Shown: positions 1 to 8,844, counted from the stretch's first letter. The stretch: 34,327 bases of DNA from an uncultured Mycoplasmatota bacterium (GCA_900553395.1 USDJ01000013.1:1-34327); one strand, 5' to 3'. Made by a program: numbers and translations. The notes: generated by a model from the sequence alone, not told the origin.

Positions 1-22
1 ACAAGCCTTATAGGCGCAAATG

Positions 23-46
23 AAAAACCACCAGCTAAGCTGGTGG
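23..46 (-). terminator. rho-independent terminator after rpmA
   Basis: On the minus strand a nine-pair GC-rich stem (CCACCAGCT / AGCTGGTGG with almost no loop) is followed by five T. It lies 22 bases past the rpmA stop and would end the rplU-rpmA transcript. Confidence 0.85.
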
Positions 47-67
47 AATTTTATTATATATAAATTC

Positions 68-331
68 TTACTCTTCTACTACTGGATAAACACTAGCTTT
101 AGTTTTGCTTCTGCCTTTTCTTTCAAACTTTAATACGCCTGTTTCCTTAGCATATAAAGTATCATCTGAGCCAATGCCTACGTTTGCACCCGGATGTATT
201 TTTGTTCCTCTTTGTCTAACTAAAATATTACCAGCTAAAACTACTTCTCCATCTGCTCTTTTAGCGCCTAGTCTTTTACCTATACTATCTCTACCATTCT
301 TAGTAGATCCGCCACCTTTTTTATGTGCCAT
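68..331 (-). CDS. rpmA: 50S ribosomal protein L27
   Basis: Large-subunit ribosomal protein whose N-terminal tail reaches toward the peptidyl-transferase centre. The 87-residue product begins MAHKKGGGSTKNGRDS, carries VLAGNILVRQRGTK and GANVGIGSDDTL, and has normal family length. The ATG is preceded by AAGGAGTGAG. It is 25 bases downstream of rplU in the same transcript. Oddity: most Bacillota L27 proteins are made with a short N-terminal extension that the Prp protease removes. Here the protein starts directly at the mature AHKKGGG sequence and there is no room for a prp gene between rplU and rpmA. Confidence 0.98.
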   Translation of the reverse strand: MAHKKGGGSTKNGRDSIGKRLGAKRADGEVVLAGNILVRQRGTKIHPGANVGIGSDDTLYAKETGVLKFERKGRSKTKASVYPVVEE

Positions 332-356
332 TTGGTCTCACTCCTTTTTAATTCAA

Positions 357-710
357 TTATTCAGCTGCTACTTCTGCTGCAGCTTTTGCCTTAGCAGTTC
401 CTGTTGAGATTTTCTCAATTTGAACTCTTGTATAACACCATCTGTGTCCTCTTGCTTTTCTTTCATTTTTCTTAGCTTTGTATTTAAATACTAAGATTTT
501 CTTACCTTTGCCATGACCTACTACTGCTGCTGTAACCTTTGCATTCTTAATAGTAGGTTCACCAACTGTAGTTTTCTTGTCATCAGAGATTAACAATACT
601 TTATCAAAAGTAACTGTTGAACCCTCTTCAGCATCAAGTCTTTCCATGAAAACAATATCTCCTTCTTGTACTTTATATTGTTTTCCACAAGCTTCAATTA
701 TTGCGTACAT
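357..710 (-). CDS. rplU: 50S ribosomal protein L21
   Basis: Large-subunit ribosomal protein that binds 23S rRNA. The 117-residue product begins MYAIIEACGKQYKVQEGD, contains KILVFKYKAKKNERKARGHR (rRNA-binding) and YTRVQIEKI, and ends in an Ala/Lys/Glu-rich tail (AKAKAAAEVAAE) slightly longer than the minimal family form. The start follows TTAGGAGGAAAAAATA. It is the first gene of a two-gene operon with rpmA and sits behind an untranslated leader of about 90 bases with a consensus promoter. Confidence 0.98.
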   Translation of the reverse strand: MYAIIEACGKQYKVQEGDIVFMERLDAEEGSTVTFDKVLLISDDKKTTVGEPTIKNAKVTAAVVGHGKGKKILVFKYKAKKNERKARGHRWCYTRVQIEKISTGTAKAKAAAEVAAE

Positions 711-799
711 TATTTTTTCCTCCTAACTTCTTGCATTCCTATCACTGAGACTAGGTGGTAATATACTTACTCTTATCTACCATACTCACGCGATTTACA
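711..799 (-). promoter_or_regulatory. 5' leader of rplU-rpmA (possible L21 autoregulatory leader)
   Basis: About 90 bases lie between the predicted transcription start and the rplU ATG. They contain a GGUA...UACC hairpin and a second weak hairpin (CUAGUCUC...GAUAGG) before the AGGAGG. L21 leaders are a known class of ribosomal-protein leader in Bacillota. Position and length fit, but I cannot align it to that family by eye, so the regulatory role is inferred. Confidence 0.45.
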
Positions 800-805
800 G
801 AAAAT

Positions 806-834
806 ATTTTAACACATAGTTTATGCTTTGTCAA
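806..834 (-). promoter_or_regulatory. sigma-A-type promoter of rplU-rpmA
   Basis: On the minus strand TTGACA (829-834) and TAAAAT (806-811) are separated by exactly 17 bases. The predicted start is near 799. Confidence 0.85.
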
Positions 835-861
835 GCATTCATACCATCTATTTTTCATACC

Positions 862-1203
862 CTATATCTTTTCTATTCTAATTCCCAATACCCCATATTT
901 TTCTTGTTTATCTGTGGTATAAAACTCTTCTAAATCTTTTAAAAGAGTTTCTTTTGTTTCAGAACTATCTGCAAGAATAGAAATATCTAAATCATTTATC
1001 AATGCACTAAATGACTTGTACCTTAATAGCCCTGTAACTTTTACTTTTATACTTTCTTTTAATTCCGGCTCTTTTACAAATTCTATTATATCTCCAATAT
1101 TTATATTCTTTCTTTTTTCATCATATAGTCTTAACTCGACTCTTTTTGTTCCATCATTTATATATCTAAAATATTTAGATTGTAATTTTAATTTATGTTC
1201 CAC
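862..1203 (-). CDS. ASCH domain protein
   Basis: A 113-residue single-domain protein. ASCH domains are PUA-like RNA-binding folds found in small stand-alone bacterial proteins; the ligand here is unknown. Typical features are the opening KLQSKYFRYINDGTKRVELR (the G-x-K-x-x-E/R-x-R loop), NINIGDIIEF, and the closing KYGVLGIRIEKI. The start is GTG; the AGGTGA ribosome binding site overlaps the stop codon of the upstream pth, eight bases away, so the two are probably translationally coupled. It ends in TAG. The family call is firm; no specific function can be read. Confidence 0.85.
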   Translation of the reverse strand: MEHKLKLQSKYFRYINDGTKRVELRLYDEKRKNINIGDIIEFVKEPELKESIKVKVTGLLRYKSFSALINDLDISILADSSETKETLLKDLEEFYTTDKQEKYGVLGIRIEKI

Positions 1204-1211
1204 TTTATCAC

Positions 1212-1745
1212 CTACAAAATATTATCTTCTATTATTTTTTTAATTTCCGGATACACTTCATTTTCAAACGTCTTTACTTCTTCTTTGCTAAATCTTCCCA
1301 ACACATAATCCACTAAAGGTATTAGCGTATCTTTGGTTCTTGTTTCAATTCCAACGCGTACTCTTTTAATACTTTCGCTTCCTACTAAAGCTATAATATT
1401 TCTCATACCGTTGTGAGTACCAGCACTACCACACTCTCTATATCTAATTTTGCCAAAAGGTAGATCTACATCATCATATAATACACAAATATCTTTTAAA
1501 TCCATCTTAAACCAGTTTATAATTTCCACTATTGCCTCACCGCTTAAGTTCATAAATGTAGTAGGTTTAACTAACAGTAGTTTTTCCCCTTTTATATTTG
1601 TTTCCGCATAAATAGATTTCTTAAGCTTTTTATCAAAAGTAATGCCAAAATCTTGTGCCAACTTATCTATACACATAAAACCCATATTATGTCTTGTATA
1701 TTCATATTCTTTTCCTATATTTCCTAATCCTATTAAACACTTCAT
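1212..1745 (-). CDS. pth: peptidyl-tRNA hydrolase
   Basis: Releases tRNA from prematurely dropped peptidyl-tRNA in the cytoplasm. The 177-residue protein starts MKCLIGLGNIGKEYEYTRHN and carries the family residues N9 and H19, the FMNLSGE segment, and YDDVDLPFGKIR followed by GSAGTHNG. A start 15 codons upstream in the same frame is possible. I place it at the ATG that gives the canonical N-terminus and has AGAGGT upstream. It is divergent from the coupling-ATPase gene and leads the ASCH gene in an operon. It ends in TAG, which shows TAG is a normal stop in this genome. Confidence 0.96.
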   Translation of the reverse strand: MKCLIGLGNIGKEYEYTRHNMGFMCIDKLAQDFGITFDKKLKKSIYAETNIKGEKLLLVKPTTFMNLSGEAIVEIINWFKMDLKDICVLYDDVDLPFGKIRYRECGSAGTHNGMRNIIALVGSESIKRVRVGIETRTKDTLIPLVDYVLGRFSKEEVKTFENEVYPEIKKIIEDNIL

Positions 1746-1784
1746 ATTTTTACCTCTAAACACTACTAACTTCACACAATTTGC

Positions 1785-1813
1785 TTGCACTTTTGCAATT
1801 TATGTAGTATATT
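1785..1813 (+). promoter_or_regulatory. promoter of the VirD4-like ATPase gene
   Basis: TTGCAC (1785-1790) and TATATT (1808-1813) are 17 bases apart, in the divergent gap with pth. The predicted start, near 1820, is only a few bases before the first ATG of the following frame, which bears on start choice. Confidence 0.6.
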
Positions 1814-1822
1814 ATATATTAG

Positions 1823-4306
1823 TTGAATGATATTTTCAATGTTTATTTTTATGTAATTTATGTGAAAGTGGTGGTTTTTTTGCTATTCAATATATTGAAT
1901 TTTTTCAAGATTAAAAAGAAAGAAAAGTTTATGATGAATCTTTTCGCTGTGCTTAGTATACTAATACTCGTTGTTGTAGCCTATAGATTCTTTATTTTTG
2001 TCATTGGAGATGGACATACTATGAAGGCTATAAGTCCATTTGTTATGTCACTTTGTATGCTATGTCCTGTATTGTTCTTTTCTTATGGAGTAAACTCAGG
2101 CGTTATGATTACAAAGGAACAAAAAGTAAAATGGTTCTCAGTTACAGTTGTAGCTTTTGGAGCAATTTTCGCATCATACTTCGTAACTACTTTAAATAAT
2201 ACTGCTTGGTGGCTTTTAAAGCTTATGCCAAATTACGAAATAGTCGCTGCTAACTTTTATGAACTATTTGCACCAGCTCTTAAAACTTTATGCTTAGTTG
2301 TTCCATTTATATGTATTTTTAGCTTAATAGACTACTTGCTACTAATTCCACGTGATGATGATATTTCCAAAGGTGTGAATGGTTTCTGTGGTTTAAAAGT
2401 TAAAAGCAAAGCAAAAGAAAATAGGAACTTTATGTGTGACAATGTAATTTGTACAGATGTAGACTCATCTAAAAAAGTTACAGTTGTTGAAAAGAAAAGA
2501 ATGGAATCTACTTTAGTTCAAGGTGCTACTGGTACTGGTAAAACAGCAATGGTTTTACTTCCAATGTCAGCTAGAGATCTTGAGAAAAAATATTTTATAC
2601 GTGAATATTCAAAAAAATTAGCTTATTCTCTACTTAGAGATGGTGTTGCATATATTGAAGGGCCATACACTAACGAATATATAAACCTAAACTTTACATT
2701 AAACTATATAAACCCTCGTAAAGGTTATGAAAAAGAATTTTATTCTAGACTTTCAGAATTGATACTTTACAAAAATGAAAGTACTGGTGAAGTAAGCTAC
2801 AGAAACGTAGGTATAACTGTAGTAGAAAATGATGGAAAATATGTTGACGACTTCACTAAAGTCGCACATAATTTCGATATAGATGTTGTAACGATTGACC
2901 CAATTAACCCAGACACAATGAGTATGAACCCATTTGCAATAAAAGATCCAGCAAAAGTTGCTTCTATTATAGCAGATGTTTTAAAATCTATGTCTCAAAG
3001 TGAAGGAAATAAGGAAGATGCATTCTTCTCACAAGTAACAACAGATGCATTTCAAAACTTAGCTATACTTCTAAAAGAAATGTATCCATTGTCTCACAAT
3101 GGTGAATTACCTTCATTAGAAGATATGCTAGATTTACTTTATAACTTTGATAAAGTTGAAGAAATGACAGAGGACATGAAAAAAGTTCCTGAACTTGCAG
3201 ATAAATACAAACTACTTATTGCTTACTTTGAAAAGAACTTCTACAAGCCAAGCCTTAATATTAACGGATATGAAATACCTGGTACTCGTGGAAGTGGTAG
3301 AAAAGATACTGAACGTTTCCTATATGGAGCAATTACACAATTAAACAACTTACTTAGACATCCTGGTATTAAAAAAGCTCTTTGTGGAAAACATAATGTG
3401 CTAGATTTTGATAAAGCCTTAAAAACTGGACAAGTTATAACAGCATGTTCAAGAAAAGGTGAGCTTGGAGTTATTGCTTCAAAAGCATTTGGAATGTTCT
3501 TTATATTACAATTCCAAGACTCAGTACTAAGACGTGACGGTACAGAGGATTCTCGTATTCCTCACTTCCTATACATAGATGAATTCCCAGAATACATTAA
3601 TAAAGATATGGAAGTAATGTTTACTCTATTTAGAAAATACAGATGTGGAACGACTATTGCAATTCAAAACCTTTCTCAATTGGAGAAAAATAAAGGCTTA
3701 GAATATTATAGACAAGTGGTACTTGCAAATACTAAAACTCAAATCGTATTTGGTGATACTGTCCCAGAAGATAGTGAATATTGGAATAAAGCATTTGGTC
3801 TTACTAAAAAACTTGATACTTCTGCTTCGTTCGATGCTTCAACTGGAGACTTCAAAGCAAAAAAATCTTATGCATACAAAGATAAAGAAAGATTTAAAAC
3901 TCACAAAATTTCTGAACATGGCTTTGGAAGTATATACTATAAAACTAAAGCTGCTAACGGAAGTTCTGTATTTGGAGAAGGTAAAGTTGGCTTCTTAGAA
4001 GATACATTTAAGAAAAAACACTCTGCATATATGTATGATTTTGAAAAGTTTATGCAAATAAAACCAACTCAAGAAAGCACTAATATAAACACAGAAACAA
4101 ATAATGAAAGTGTTACAAATTCAATATTGGATGATACTGATGATTATATTTTCAGTTCTAACTCACAAGCAACTCAAAACACAGTTAATTCAATTAAAAA
4201 TGACACAGAACCAAAAGCATCAGATGTTATTCCAGAAATCGATTTTATAAATGATGATTTTGATATTGAAATTGATACCGGTTCACAAGAAAATAATAAA
4301 CAATAA
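1823..4306 (+). CDS. orphan VirD4/TraG-like type IV coupling ATPase
   Basis: Coupling proteins are hexameric membrane ATPases that feed DNA or protein into type IV secretion channels. The N-terminal 175 residues hold about four membrane segments (near 38-60, 71-90, 104-123, 150-174). The Walker A GATGTGKT is at about 234-241, the Walker B LYIDEFPEYI near 583-592, and a sensor-type IAIQNLSQLE follows. The last 80 residues are Asn/Asp/Thr-rich and probably disordered. At up to 827 residues it is in the range of large Gram-positive coupling proteins. The start is uncertain: the ATG at 1823 has no ribosome binding site and would be almost leaderless, while ATG 1931 (residue 37) begins the first clear membrane helix. 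No relaxase, VirB4 or other transfer gene is visible nearby, so the role is unknown. Confidence 0.88.
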   Translation: MNDIFNVYFYVIYVKVVVFLLFNILNFFKIKKKEKFMMNLFAVLSILILVVVAYRFFIFVIGDGHTMKAISPFVMSLCMLCPVLFFSYGVNSGVMITKEQKVKWFSVTVVAFGAIFASYFVTTLNNTAWWLLKLMPNYEIVAANFYELFAPALKTLCLVVPFICIFSLIDYLLLIPRDDDISKGVNGFCGLKVKSKAKENRNFMCDNVICTDVDSSKKVTVVEKKRMESTLVQGATGTGKTAMVLLPMSARDLEKKYFIREYSKKLAYSLLRDGVAYIEGPYTNEYINLNFTLNYINPRKGYEKEFYSRLSELILYKNESTGEVSYRNVGITVVENDGKYVDDFTKVAHNFDIDVVTIDPINPDTMSMNPFAIKDPAKVASIIADVLKSMSQSEGNKEDAFFSQVTTDAFQNLAILLKEMYPLSHNGELPSLEDMLDLLYNFDKVEEMTEDMKKVPELADKYKLLIAYFEKNFYKPSLNINGYEIPGTRGSGRKDTERFLYGAITQLNNLLRHPGIKKALCGKHNVLDFDKALKTGQVITACSRKGELGVIASKAFGMFFILQFQDSVLRRDGTEDSRIPHFLYIDEFPEYINKDMEVMFTLFRKYRCGTTIAIQNLSQLEKNKGLEYYRQVVLANTKTQIVFGDTVPEDSEYWNKAFGLTKKLDTSASFDASTGDFKAKKSYAYKDKERFKTHKISEHGFGSIYYKTKAANGSSVFGEGKVGFLEDTFKKKHSAYMYDFEKFMQIKPTQESTNINTETNNESVTNSILDDTDDYIFSSNSQATQNTVNSIKNDTEPKASDVIPEIDFINDDFDIEIDTGSQENNKQ

Positions 4307-4313
4307 TTATATA

Positions 4314-4349
4314 AAAACAGCTTACTAACAAATGTTAATAAGCTGTTTT
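4314..4349. terminator. bidirectional terminator
   Basis: A long hairpin (AAAACAGCTTA / TAAGCTGTTTT, with inner TAACA / TGTTA) sits between the ends of the coupling-ATPase gene and the converging WG-repeat gene, with T or A runs on both sides. Confidence 0.85.
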
Positions 4350-4363
4350 CATAAATGCAATTT

Positions 4364-4885
4364 TTAGATTTCTTTCCACGCTTGATTTTTTAGTATCTTT
4401 ATTTTCCCATGTTTTGAAATATCGACTGCATCTGCTTCCACAAACCTTTTTATTTTGACTATATAATAGCCTTCTTGTTCAGTCTTACTTTCATTTAAGG
4501 AAGTTACTTTAAACACTTTTCCTCTTCCATCAATTGCTTGTACATTAGAAAATGTAACTGGTACTACTTCATCGCCATAATAATTGTATATACCTACTCT
4601 TCCGTTCTTTACAACTTTAAGATTTTTTACATATCTTGAAATCTTATCATATATGCAAGGTATAATCACATTAGTTACAGCAATATACATACCAACCTCT
4701 TCATTTAGAGAAATAAGTTTTAATAAATTCCCATCCTCTTCACTAATAATTTTTTTATACGGTCCACCTATGAAATTGCCTCTAGGTGTGTAAAGATATT
4801 TTCCTTCATTACGCGTTATTGTTACAAAGCCGTTATCATTATTGGCTTCACTTGCACCAAATGCTGAAAATCTTGACATTGACAT
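4364..4885 (-). CDS. WG-repeat-like protein
   Basis: A 173-residue soluble protein without signal peptide. It has degenerate WG-type units (K-x-G-x-x-G-I-Y...G), clearest as VKNGRVGIYNYYGDEVVP near residues 91-108 and an earlier GKYLYTPRGNFIGGPY unit. WG repeats form beta-rich interaction domains in many gut Bacillota; none has a general assigned function. The ATG follows AAGGGG. The gene stands alone, converging on the coupling ATPase through a shared terminator. I see nothing that gives a specific role. Confidence 0.6.
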   Translation of the reverse strand: MSMSRFSAFGASEANNDNGFVTITRNEGKYLYTPRGNFIGGPYKKIISEEDGNLLKLISLNEEVGMYIAVTNVIIPCIYDKISRYVKNLKVVKNGRVGIYNYYGDEVVPVTFSNVQAIDGRGKVFKVTSLNESKTEQEGYYIVKIKRFVEADAVDISKHGKIKILKNQAWKEI

Positions 4886-4965
4886 ATTCTATTACCCCTT
4901 AAAAATTATTTTTAGGTTAAAATCTACTTCTTGTCAATTATATCATAATTATGTAAAACTTTCAA

Positions 4966-5856
4966 TCACAATACATTACTACCATCAAAATTTGGAACAT
5001 ACTCTTCCTCATGATTTCCTAGCTCTTGTATAAAACCATTTTCAAAACCTAAATCGAATATGTACTCTTCTACTTCATTTAATTCTTCTTTAGTTATTTT
5101 TCTATTTAGTTCTGGGAAATTCTCATCACTTATTATATTCGTTGGAAAATACTGTGCCATTACACTTATATATACATCCTGTCCAACATTATCTTTAATC
5201 CATTTTAGTACAGCTTTAGTATTTTGTATGTTATTTGGAAGAATTAAATGACGAATAATTACACCAGATATTATATGTCCTTTATCATTAAGCTTTGGTG
5301 CACCCTTTTGTCTTACCATCTCTTTTATTGCCTCATGGGCAACAGTTGCATAATTATTTACTTTAGAGTATTTTTTACCAAGTTCATCTTCTGCATATTT
5401 AAAATCTGGCAAATACACATCTATAACTTGGTCCAATTCCCTTAAAGTCTCTACTTTATCATATCCACTGGAATTGTATATTACAGGTATATTTAGTCCC
5501 ATATTCTTTGCTATTTTAAGAGCTTCTTTTATTTGATAAGCATATATTGTAGGTGTAACCAAATTTATATTCTGTGCTCCTCTTTCCTGCTCTTCTATAA
5601 AAACTTGGGCTAACCTTTCTATACTTATCTTTTTTCCTTTTAATTCTTGACTTATATCGCTGTTTTGGCAATAAACGCAATTTAAATTACAGCCTGAAAA
5701 AAATATTGTTCCAGAGCCGTTTTCGCCACTTATACATGGCTCTTCAAATTTATGAAGTGACACAAGAGATACTGTTGGCAAATATTCTGCCTTACATCTT
5801 CCCTTTGCTTTTGTTCTATCTACATTACACTCGTGTGGGCACATATTGCACAACAT
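4966..5856 (-). CDS. PflX-like radical SAM protein (COG1313)
   Basis: Radical SAM enzyme of the group named for similarity to pyruvate formate-lyase activating enzymes; its substrate is not established. The 4Fe-4S/SAM motif is GCNLNCVYCQN (C-x3-C-x2-C). An additional N-terminal cysteine set (CNMCPHECNVDR...GRC) is typical of this group, and LVTPTIYAYQI and VYLPDFKYA follow. I place the start at the ATG that gives MLCNMCPHEC, behind GAAGGGGAG. An ATG nine codons upstream lies almost at the predicted transcription start and lacks a binding site. The length of 296 residues is normal. Stop is TGA. It is divergent from the ABC transporter; no partner glycyl-radical enzyme is in the window. Confidence 0.88.
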   Translation of the reverse strand: MLCNMCPHECNVDRTKAKGRCKAEYLPTVSLVSLHKFEEPCISGENGSGTIFFSGCNLNCVYCQNSDISQELKGKKISIERLAQVFIEEQERGAQNINLVTPTIYAYQIKEALKIAKNMGLNIPVIYNSSGYDKVETLRELDQVIDVYLPDFKYAEDELGKKYSKVNNYATVAHEAIKEMVRQKGAPKLNDKGHIISGVIIRHLILPNNIQNTKAVLKWIKDNVGQDVYISVMAQYFPTNIISDENFPELNRKITKEELNEVEEYIFDLGFENGFIQELGNHEEEYVPNFDGSNVL

Positions 5857-5894
5857 ATAACACTTCTCCCCTTCTATCCTCATATAGCCTATAT

Positions 5895-5908
5895 ATTATA
5901 CCATAGTT
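5895..5908 (-). promoter_or_regulatory. extended -10 promoter of the radical SAM gene
   Basis: On the minus strand TGGTATAAT forms an extended -10 box with its TATAAT at 5895-5900; no good -35 is seen. Transcription would start near 5888, 30 bases before the chosen ATG. Confidence 0.55.
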
Positions 5909-5996
5909 TAGCAAAAATGTGTGTTTTTTTGTGAATTTTGCAAAATACTCATTAATTTTAACCATAGTATGTTATACTACATATCGGTGATTTAAT

Positions 5997-8297
5997 ATGT
6001 TAGAGCTAGAAAATATATGTAAAAGCTACAAGACTGGTGACTTTGTGCAACACGCACTAAAAAACGTATCAGTAAAATTTAGGAAGAAAGAATTTGTTAC
6101 TATACTTGGTCCAAGTGGCAGTGGTAAAACAACTTGCCTTAATATAATTGGTGGACTGGATAGATATGATAGCGGCGACTTAATAATTAACAACAAAAGC
6201 ACTAAAAACTTTAAAAATAGCGAATGGGACAGCTACAGAAATAACTGTATTGGGTTCATATTTCAAAACTACAACCTAATATCTCATGTATCTATATTAG
6301 ACAATGTTGAACTTGGTATGACATTATCTGGTGTTCCAAGTAGCTTAAGACGTAAAAAAGCACTAGAGGCATTAGAAAAAGTAGGTCTTAAAGAACATGC
6401 TCACAAAAAGCCGAATCAATTATCTGGAGGACAAATGCAGCGTGTAGCAATAGCTCGTGCTCTTGCTAATGACCCTGAAATAATCTTGGCTGATGAGCCA
6501 ACTGGTGCACTTGATTCTAATACATCAGAGCAAATAATGGAACTTATAAAATCTATTTCTAAAGAAAAACTGGTTATAATGGTATCACATAATACAGAAC
6601 TTGCTGAAAAATATTCAAGTAGAATAATAAAAATGAAAGACGGAGAAATCATAGAAGACACAAACCCAGTTGAAAGAAATGCCAAGGCTGAAGAATATAA
6701 CATAAAAAAAACTTCAATGAACTTTTTTACTGCACTTAAATTATCATTTAATAATATTCGTACAAAATTTGGTAGAACATTTTTAACAGCTTTCGCTTCA
6801 AGTATAGGAATAATAGGAATAGGTCTTATCCTTTCCCTATCTAATGGTTTTGATATACAGGTAGATAAGTTTGAAACAGAAACCCTATCTTCCTTTCCTA
6901 TTATGATATCAGAAACAGCAATGGAAATGTCTGAAGATGCCATGAAGCAAATGAGTTCAAGTATGACTTCAACAGACGGTACATTTCCAACTGAGAAAAA
7001 AGTATATTCATATGACTCTATTGCAAAACAAGTTGTTCACACAAACAAAATTACAGACGAATATATGAAATATATTGAAAGTATTAACAAAGATTGGTTA
7101 TCTAGTATATCTTACACAAGAACTACCTCTCTTAATATATTATATAAAAATAACGACTCTGTAAGCATTATACCTACTACAGACATAAGTACTGCAACTC
7201 AGTATTTTGCCCTGCTTCCAAAAGACGCTTCAGATTCACAAAATGGCTTTACTGCAAAAAATTATGACTTGCTTACAGGTAGCATGCCACAAGACAAATC
7301 TGAACTAGTAATTGGTGTAGATAACAAAAATAGGATAAATTCAAACATTTTAAAGGCTTTAGGAATAGACAAAGAAGAGGTAGACTTTAGTGAGTTAATT
7401 GGAAAAGAATTTAAAGTTGTGTTTAACAATGAGTTATATACAAACTATGGAAAAATATATGTAATGAATAATGATCTTTCTTCATTGTATGATAATGAAT
7501 CAAATTTAACATTAAAAATAGTTGGTATAATTCGTCCTAATGAAGATAACAAGCTTACATCAAGTCAAAATTTTATAGGATATACCGAAGATTTAGTTGA
7601 CTATGTAATACAAAAAAATAAAGATTCAGAAGTAGTAAAAGCTCAACTAACAGCTACATATAACGTACTAAGTGGAGAAAATATAACAGAAGATGCAAAA
7701 AAGGCTATATTATCTTATCTTGGGGCTGACACAACTCCATATATGATTAATTTGTATCCAAAAGATTTTAACACTAAAGATAAGATAACAGAATATTTAA
7801 ATAAATACAATGATAGTAAAAGTGATGACGATACAATAGTCTATACTGACCTTGCAGCAACAGTATCTACTTTATCTGGTGGTATAATGGATGCAATAAC
7901 TATAGTTTTAATTGCATTTAGTTCTATCTCACTTGTAGTATCATCAATAATGATAGGAATAATAACGTATATATCCGTACTAGAAAGAACTAAAGAAATA
8001 GGAATATTAAGAGCATTAGGTGCAAGAAAAAAAGATATAACAAGAGTATTTAATGCAGAAACCTTTATAATAGGACTATTTTCTGGTGTACTAGGAATAA
8101 CACTTGCATATTTACTTACAATTCCTGCAAATATTATTCTTAAAGATTTAACTGGACTAAATAATGTTGCCGTCTTAAACCCACTTCATGCTTTAGGACT
8201 TGGTACAATTAGTATTTTACTTACTTTAATTGGTGGATATATACCCGCTATAATAGCTTCAAAAAAAGATCCTGTCGAAGCTTTACGTACAGAATAA
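5997..8297 (+). CDS. MacB-like ABC transporter, ATPase and FtsX-type permease in one chain
   Basis: Half-transporter of the mechanotransmission (MacB/BceAB) type. Residues 1-225 are the ATPase: GPSGSGKT at 38-45, LSGGQMQR at 142-149, ILADEPTGALD at 163-173 and the switch histidine VSHNTE near 197-201. The permease has TM1 at about 262-284, a 340-residue extracellular domain, then TM2-4 near 632-655, 689-712 and 732-755, with ERTKEIGILRALGARKKDI between TM2 and TM3. Order is ATPase then permease, as in MacB. No periplasmic adaptor is expected in a Gram-positive. Roles in this superfamily include peptide-antibiotic resistance, lipid or lipoprotein handling and export. No two-component sensor is adjacent. 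The start follows CGGTGA. Complete at 766 residues. Confidence 0.9.
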   Translation: MLELENICKSYKTGDFVQHALKNVSVKFRKKEFVTILGPSGSGKTTCLNIIGGLDRYDSGDLIINNKSTKNFKNSEWDSYRNNCIGFIFQNYNLISHVSILDNVELGMTLSGVPSSLRRKKALEALEKVGLKEHAHKKPNQLSGGQMQRVAIARALANDPEIILADEPTGALDSNTSEQIMELIKSISKEKLVIMVSHNTELAEKYSSRIIKMKDGEIIEDTNPVERNAKAEEYNIKKTSMNFFTALKLSFNNIRTKFGRTFLTAFASSIGIIGIGLILSLSNGFDIQVDKFETETLSSFPIMISETAMEMSEDAMKQMSSSMTSTDGTFPTEKKVYSYDSIAKQVVHTNKITDEYMKYIESINKDWLSSISYTRTTSLNILYKNNDSVSIIPTTDISTATQYFALLPKDASDSQNGFTAKNYDLLTGSMPQDKSELVIGVDNKNRINSNILKALGIDKEEVDFSELIGKEFKVVFNNELYTNYGKIYVMNNDLSSLYDNESNLTLKIVGIIRPNEDNKLTSSQNFIGYTEDLVDYVIQKNKDSEVVKAQLTATYNVLSGENITEDAKKAILSYLGADTTPYMINLYPKDFNTKDKITEYLNKYNDSKSDDDTIVYTDLAATVSTLSGGIMDAITIVLIAFSSISLVVSSIMIGIITYISVLERTKEIGILRALGARKKDITRVFNAETFIIGLFSGVLGITLAYLLTIPANIILKDLTGLNNVAVLNPLHALGLGTISILLTLIGGYIPAIIASKKDPVEALRTE

Positions 8298-8301
8298 TGA
8301 C

Positions 8302-8331
8302 AAAATCACCCTACACATAGGGTGATTTTTT
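8302..8331. terminator. terminator shared by the ABC transporter and cysE
   Basis: An eleven-pair stem AAAATCACCCT / AGGGTGATTTT with a six-base loop and T6 on the plus strand. It overlaps the last codons and stop of the converging cysE and also gives a T run on that strand. Confidence 0.9.
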
Positions 8332-8844
8332 ACGCACTACTTCTTTTGCTGGAATTCCAACAACGGTAGAATTAGATCTTACATCTTTTAAAACAACAGC
8401 GTTGGCTCCTATCTTAACATTGTCACCAACTAATATATTTCCTAATACTTTTGCTCCACTTCCAATAAACACATTATTTCCAATAGTAGGGTGGCGTTTT
8501 CCCTTTTCTTTTCCTGTTCCTCCAAGTGTTGCACCATGAAACATTGTGCAATTATCCCCTACTATGGCTGTTTCGCCTATTACTACACCACTTCCATGGT
8601 CTATAAACATCCCCTTACCTATAACGGCTCCTGGGTGTATTTCAATTCCAGTTTTTCTTTTGGCTTTCTCGCATAGCCACCTTGCTAATGTATAATGCTT
8701 TTTTAAATACAATTTATGAGATATTCTATAATATATTATTGCTTTAAAACTTGGATACATTAAAATTTCTAACTTTGAGTTTACGGCTGGATCCTTTATA
8801 GCAATATTATCTATTTCCTCTTTTATAAACCTAAATATTCCCAT
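8311..8844 (-). CDS. cysE: serine O-acetyltransferase
   Basis: Makes O-acetyl-L-serine from serine and acetyl-CoA, the committed step of cysteine synthesis, in the cytoplasm. The 177-residue protein is the short form with a reduced N-terminal helical region (residues 1-70) and a left-handed beta-helix of hexapeptide repeats (about 75-165). The catalytic segment FIDHGSGVVIGETA, the loop MFHGATLGGTGK and RHPTIGNNVFIGSGA are all present. AAGGTGA precedes the ATG. It stands alone; no cysK is in the window. Stop is TAG inside the shared terminator stem. Confidence 0.93.
   Translation of the reverse strand: MGIFRFIKEEIDNIAIKDPAVNSKLEILMYPSFKAIIYYRISHKLYLKKHYTLARWLCEKAKRKTGIEIHPGAVIGKGMFIDHGSGVVIGETAIVGDNCTMFHGATLGGTGKEKGKRHPTIGNNVFIGSGAKVLGNILVGDNVKIGANAVVLKDVRSNSTVVGIPAKEVVRKKSPYV

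Noticed and set aside
711..799. rplU leader as a metabolite riboswitch
   Set aside because: It has no terminator or antiterminator pair and only short hairpins. A ribosomal-protein leader is the simpler reading.
6416..6943. Long minus-strand reading frame inside the ABC transporter gene
   Set aside because: It is the antisense shadow of a clear ATPase domain, with no ribosome binding site. The same applies to the antisense frames over the P-type ATPase (29573-30967) and the L27/L21 genes.
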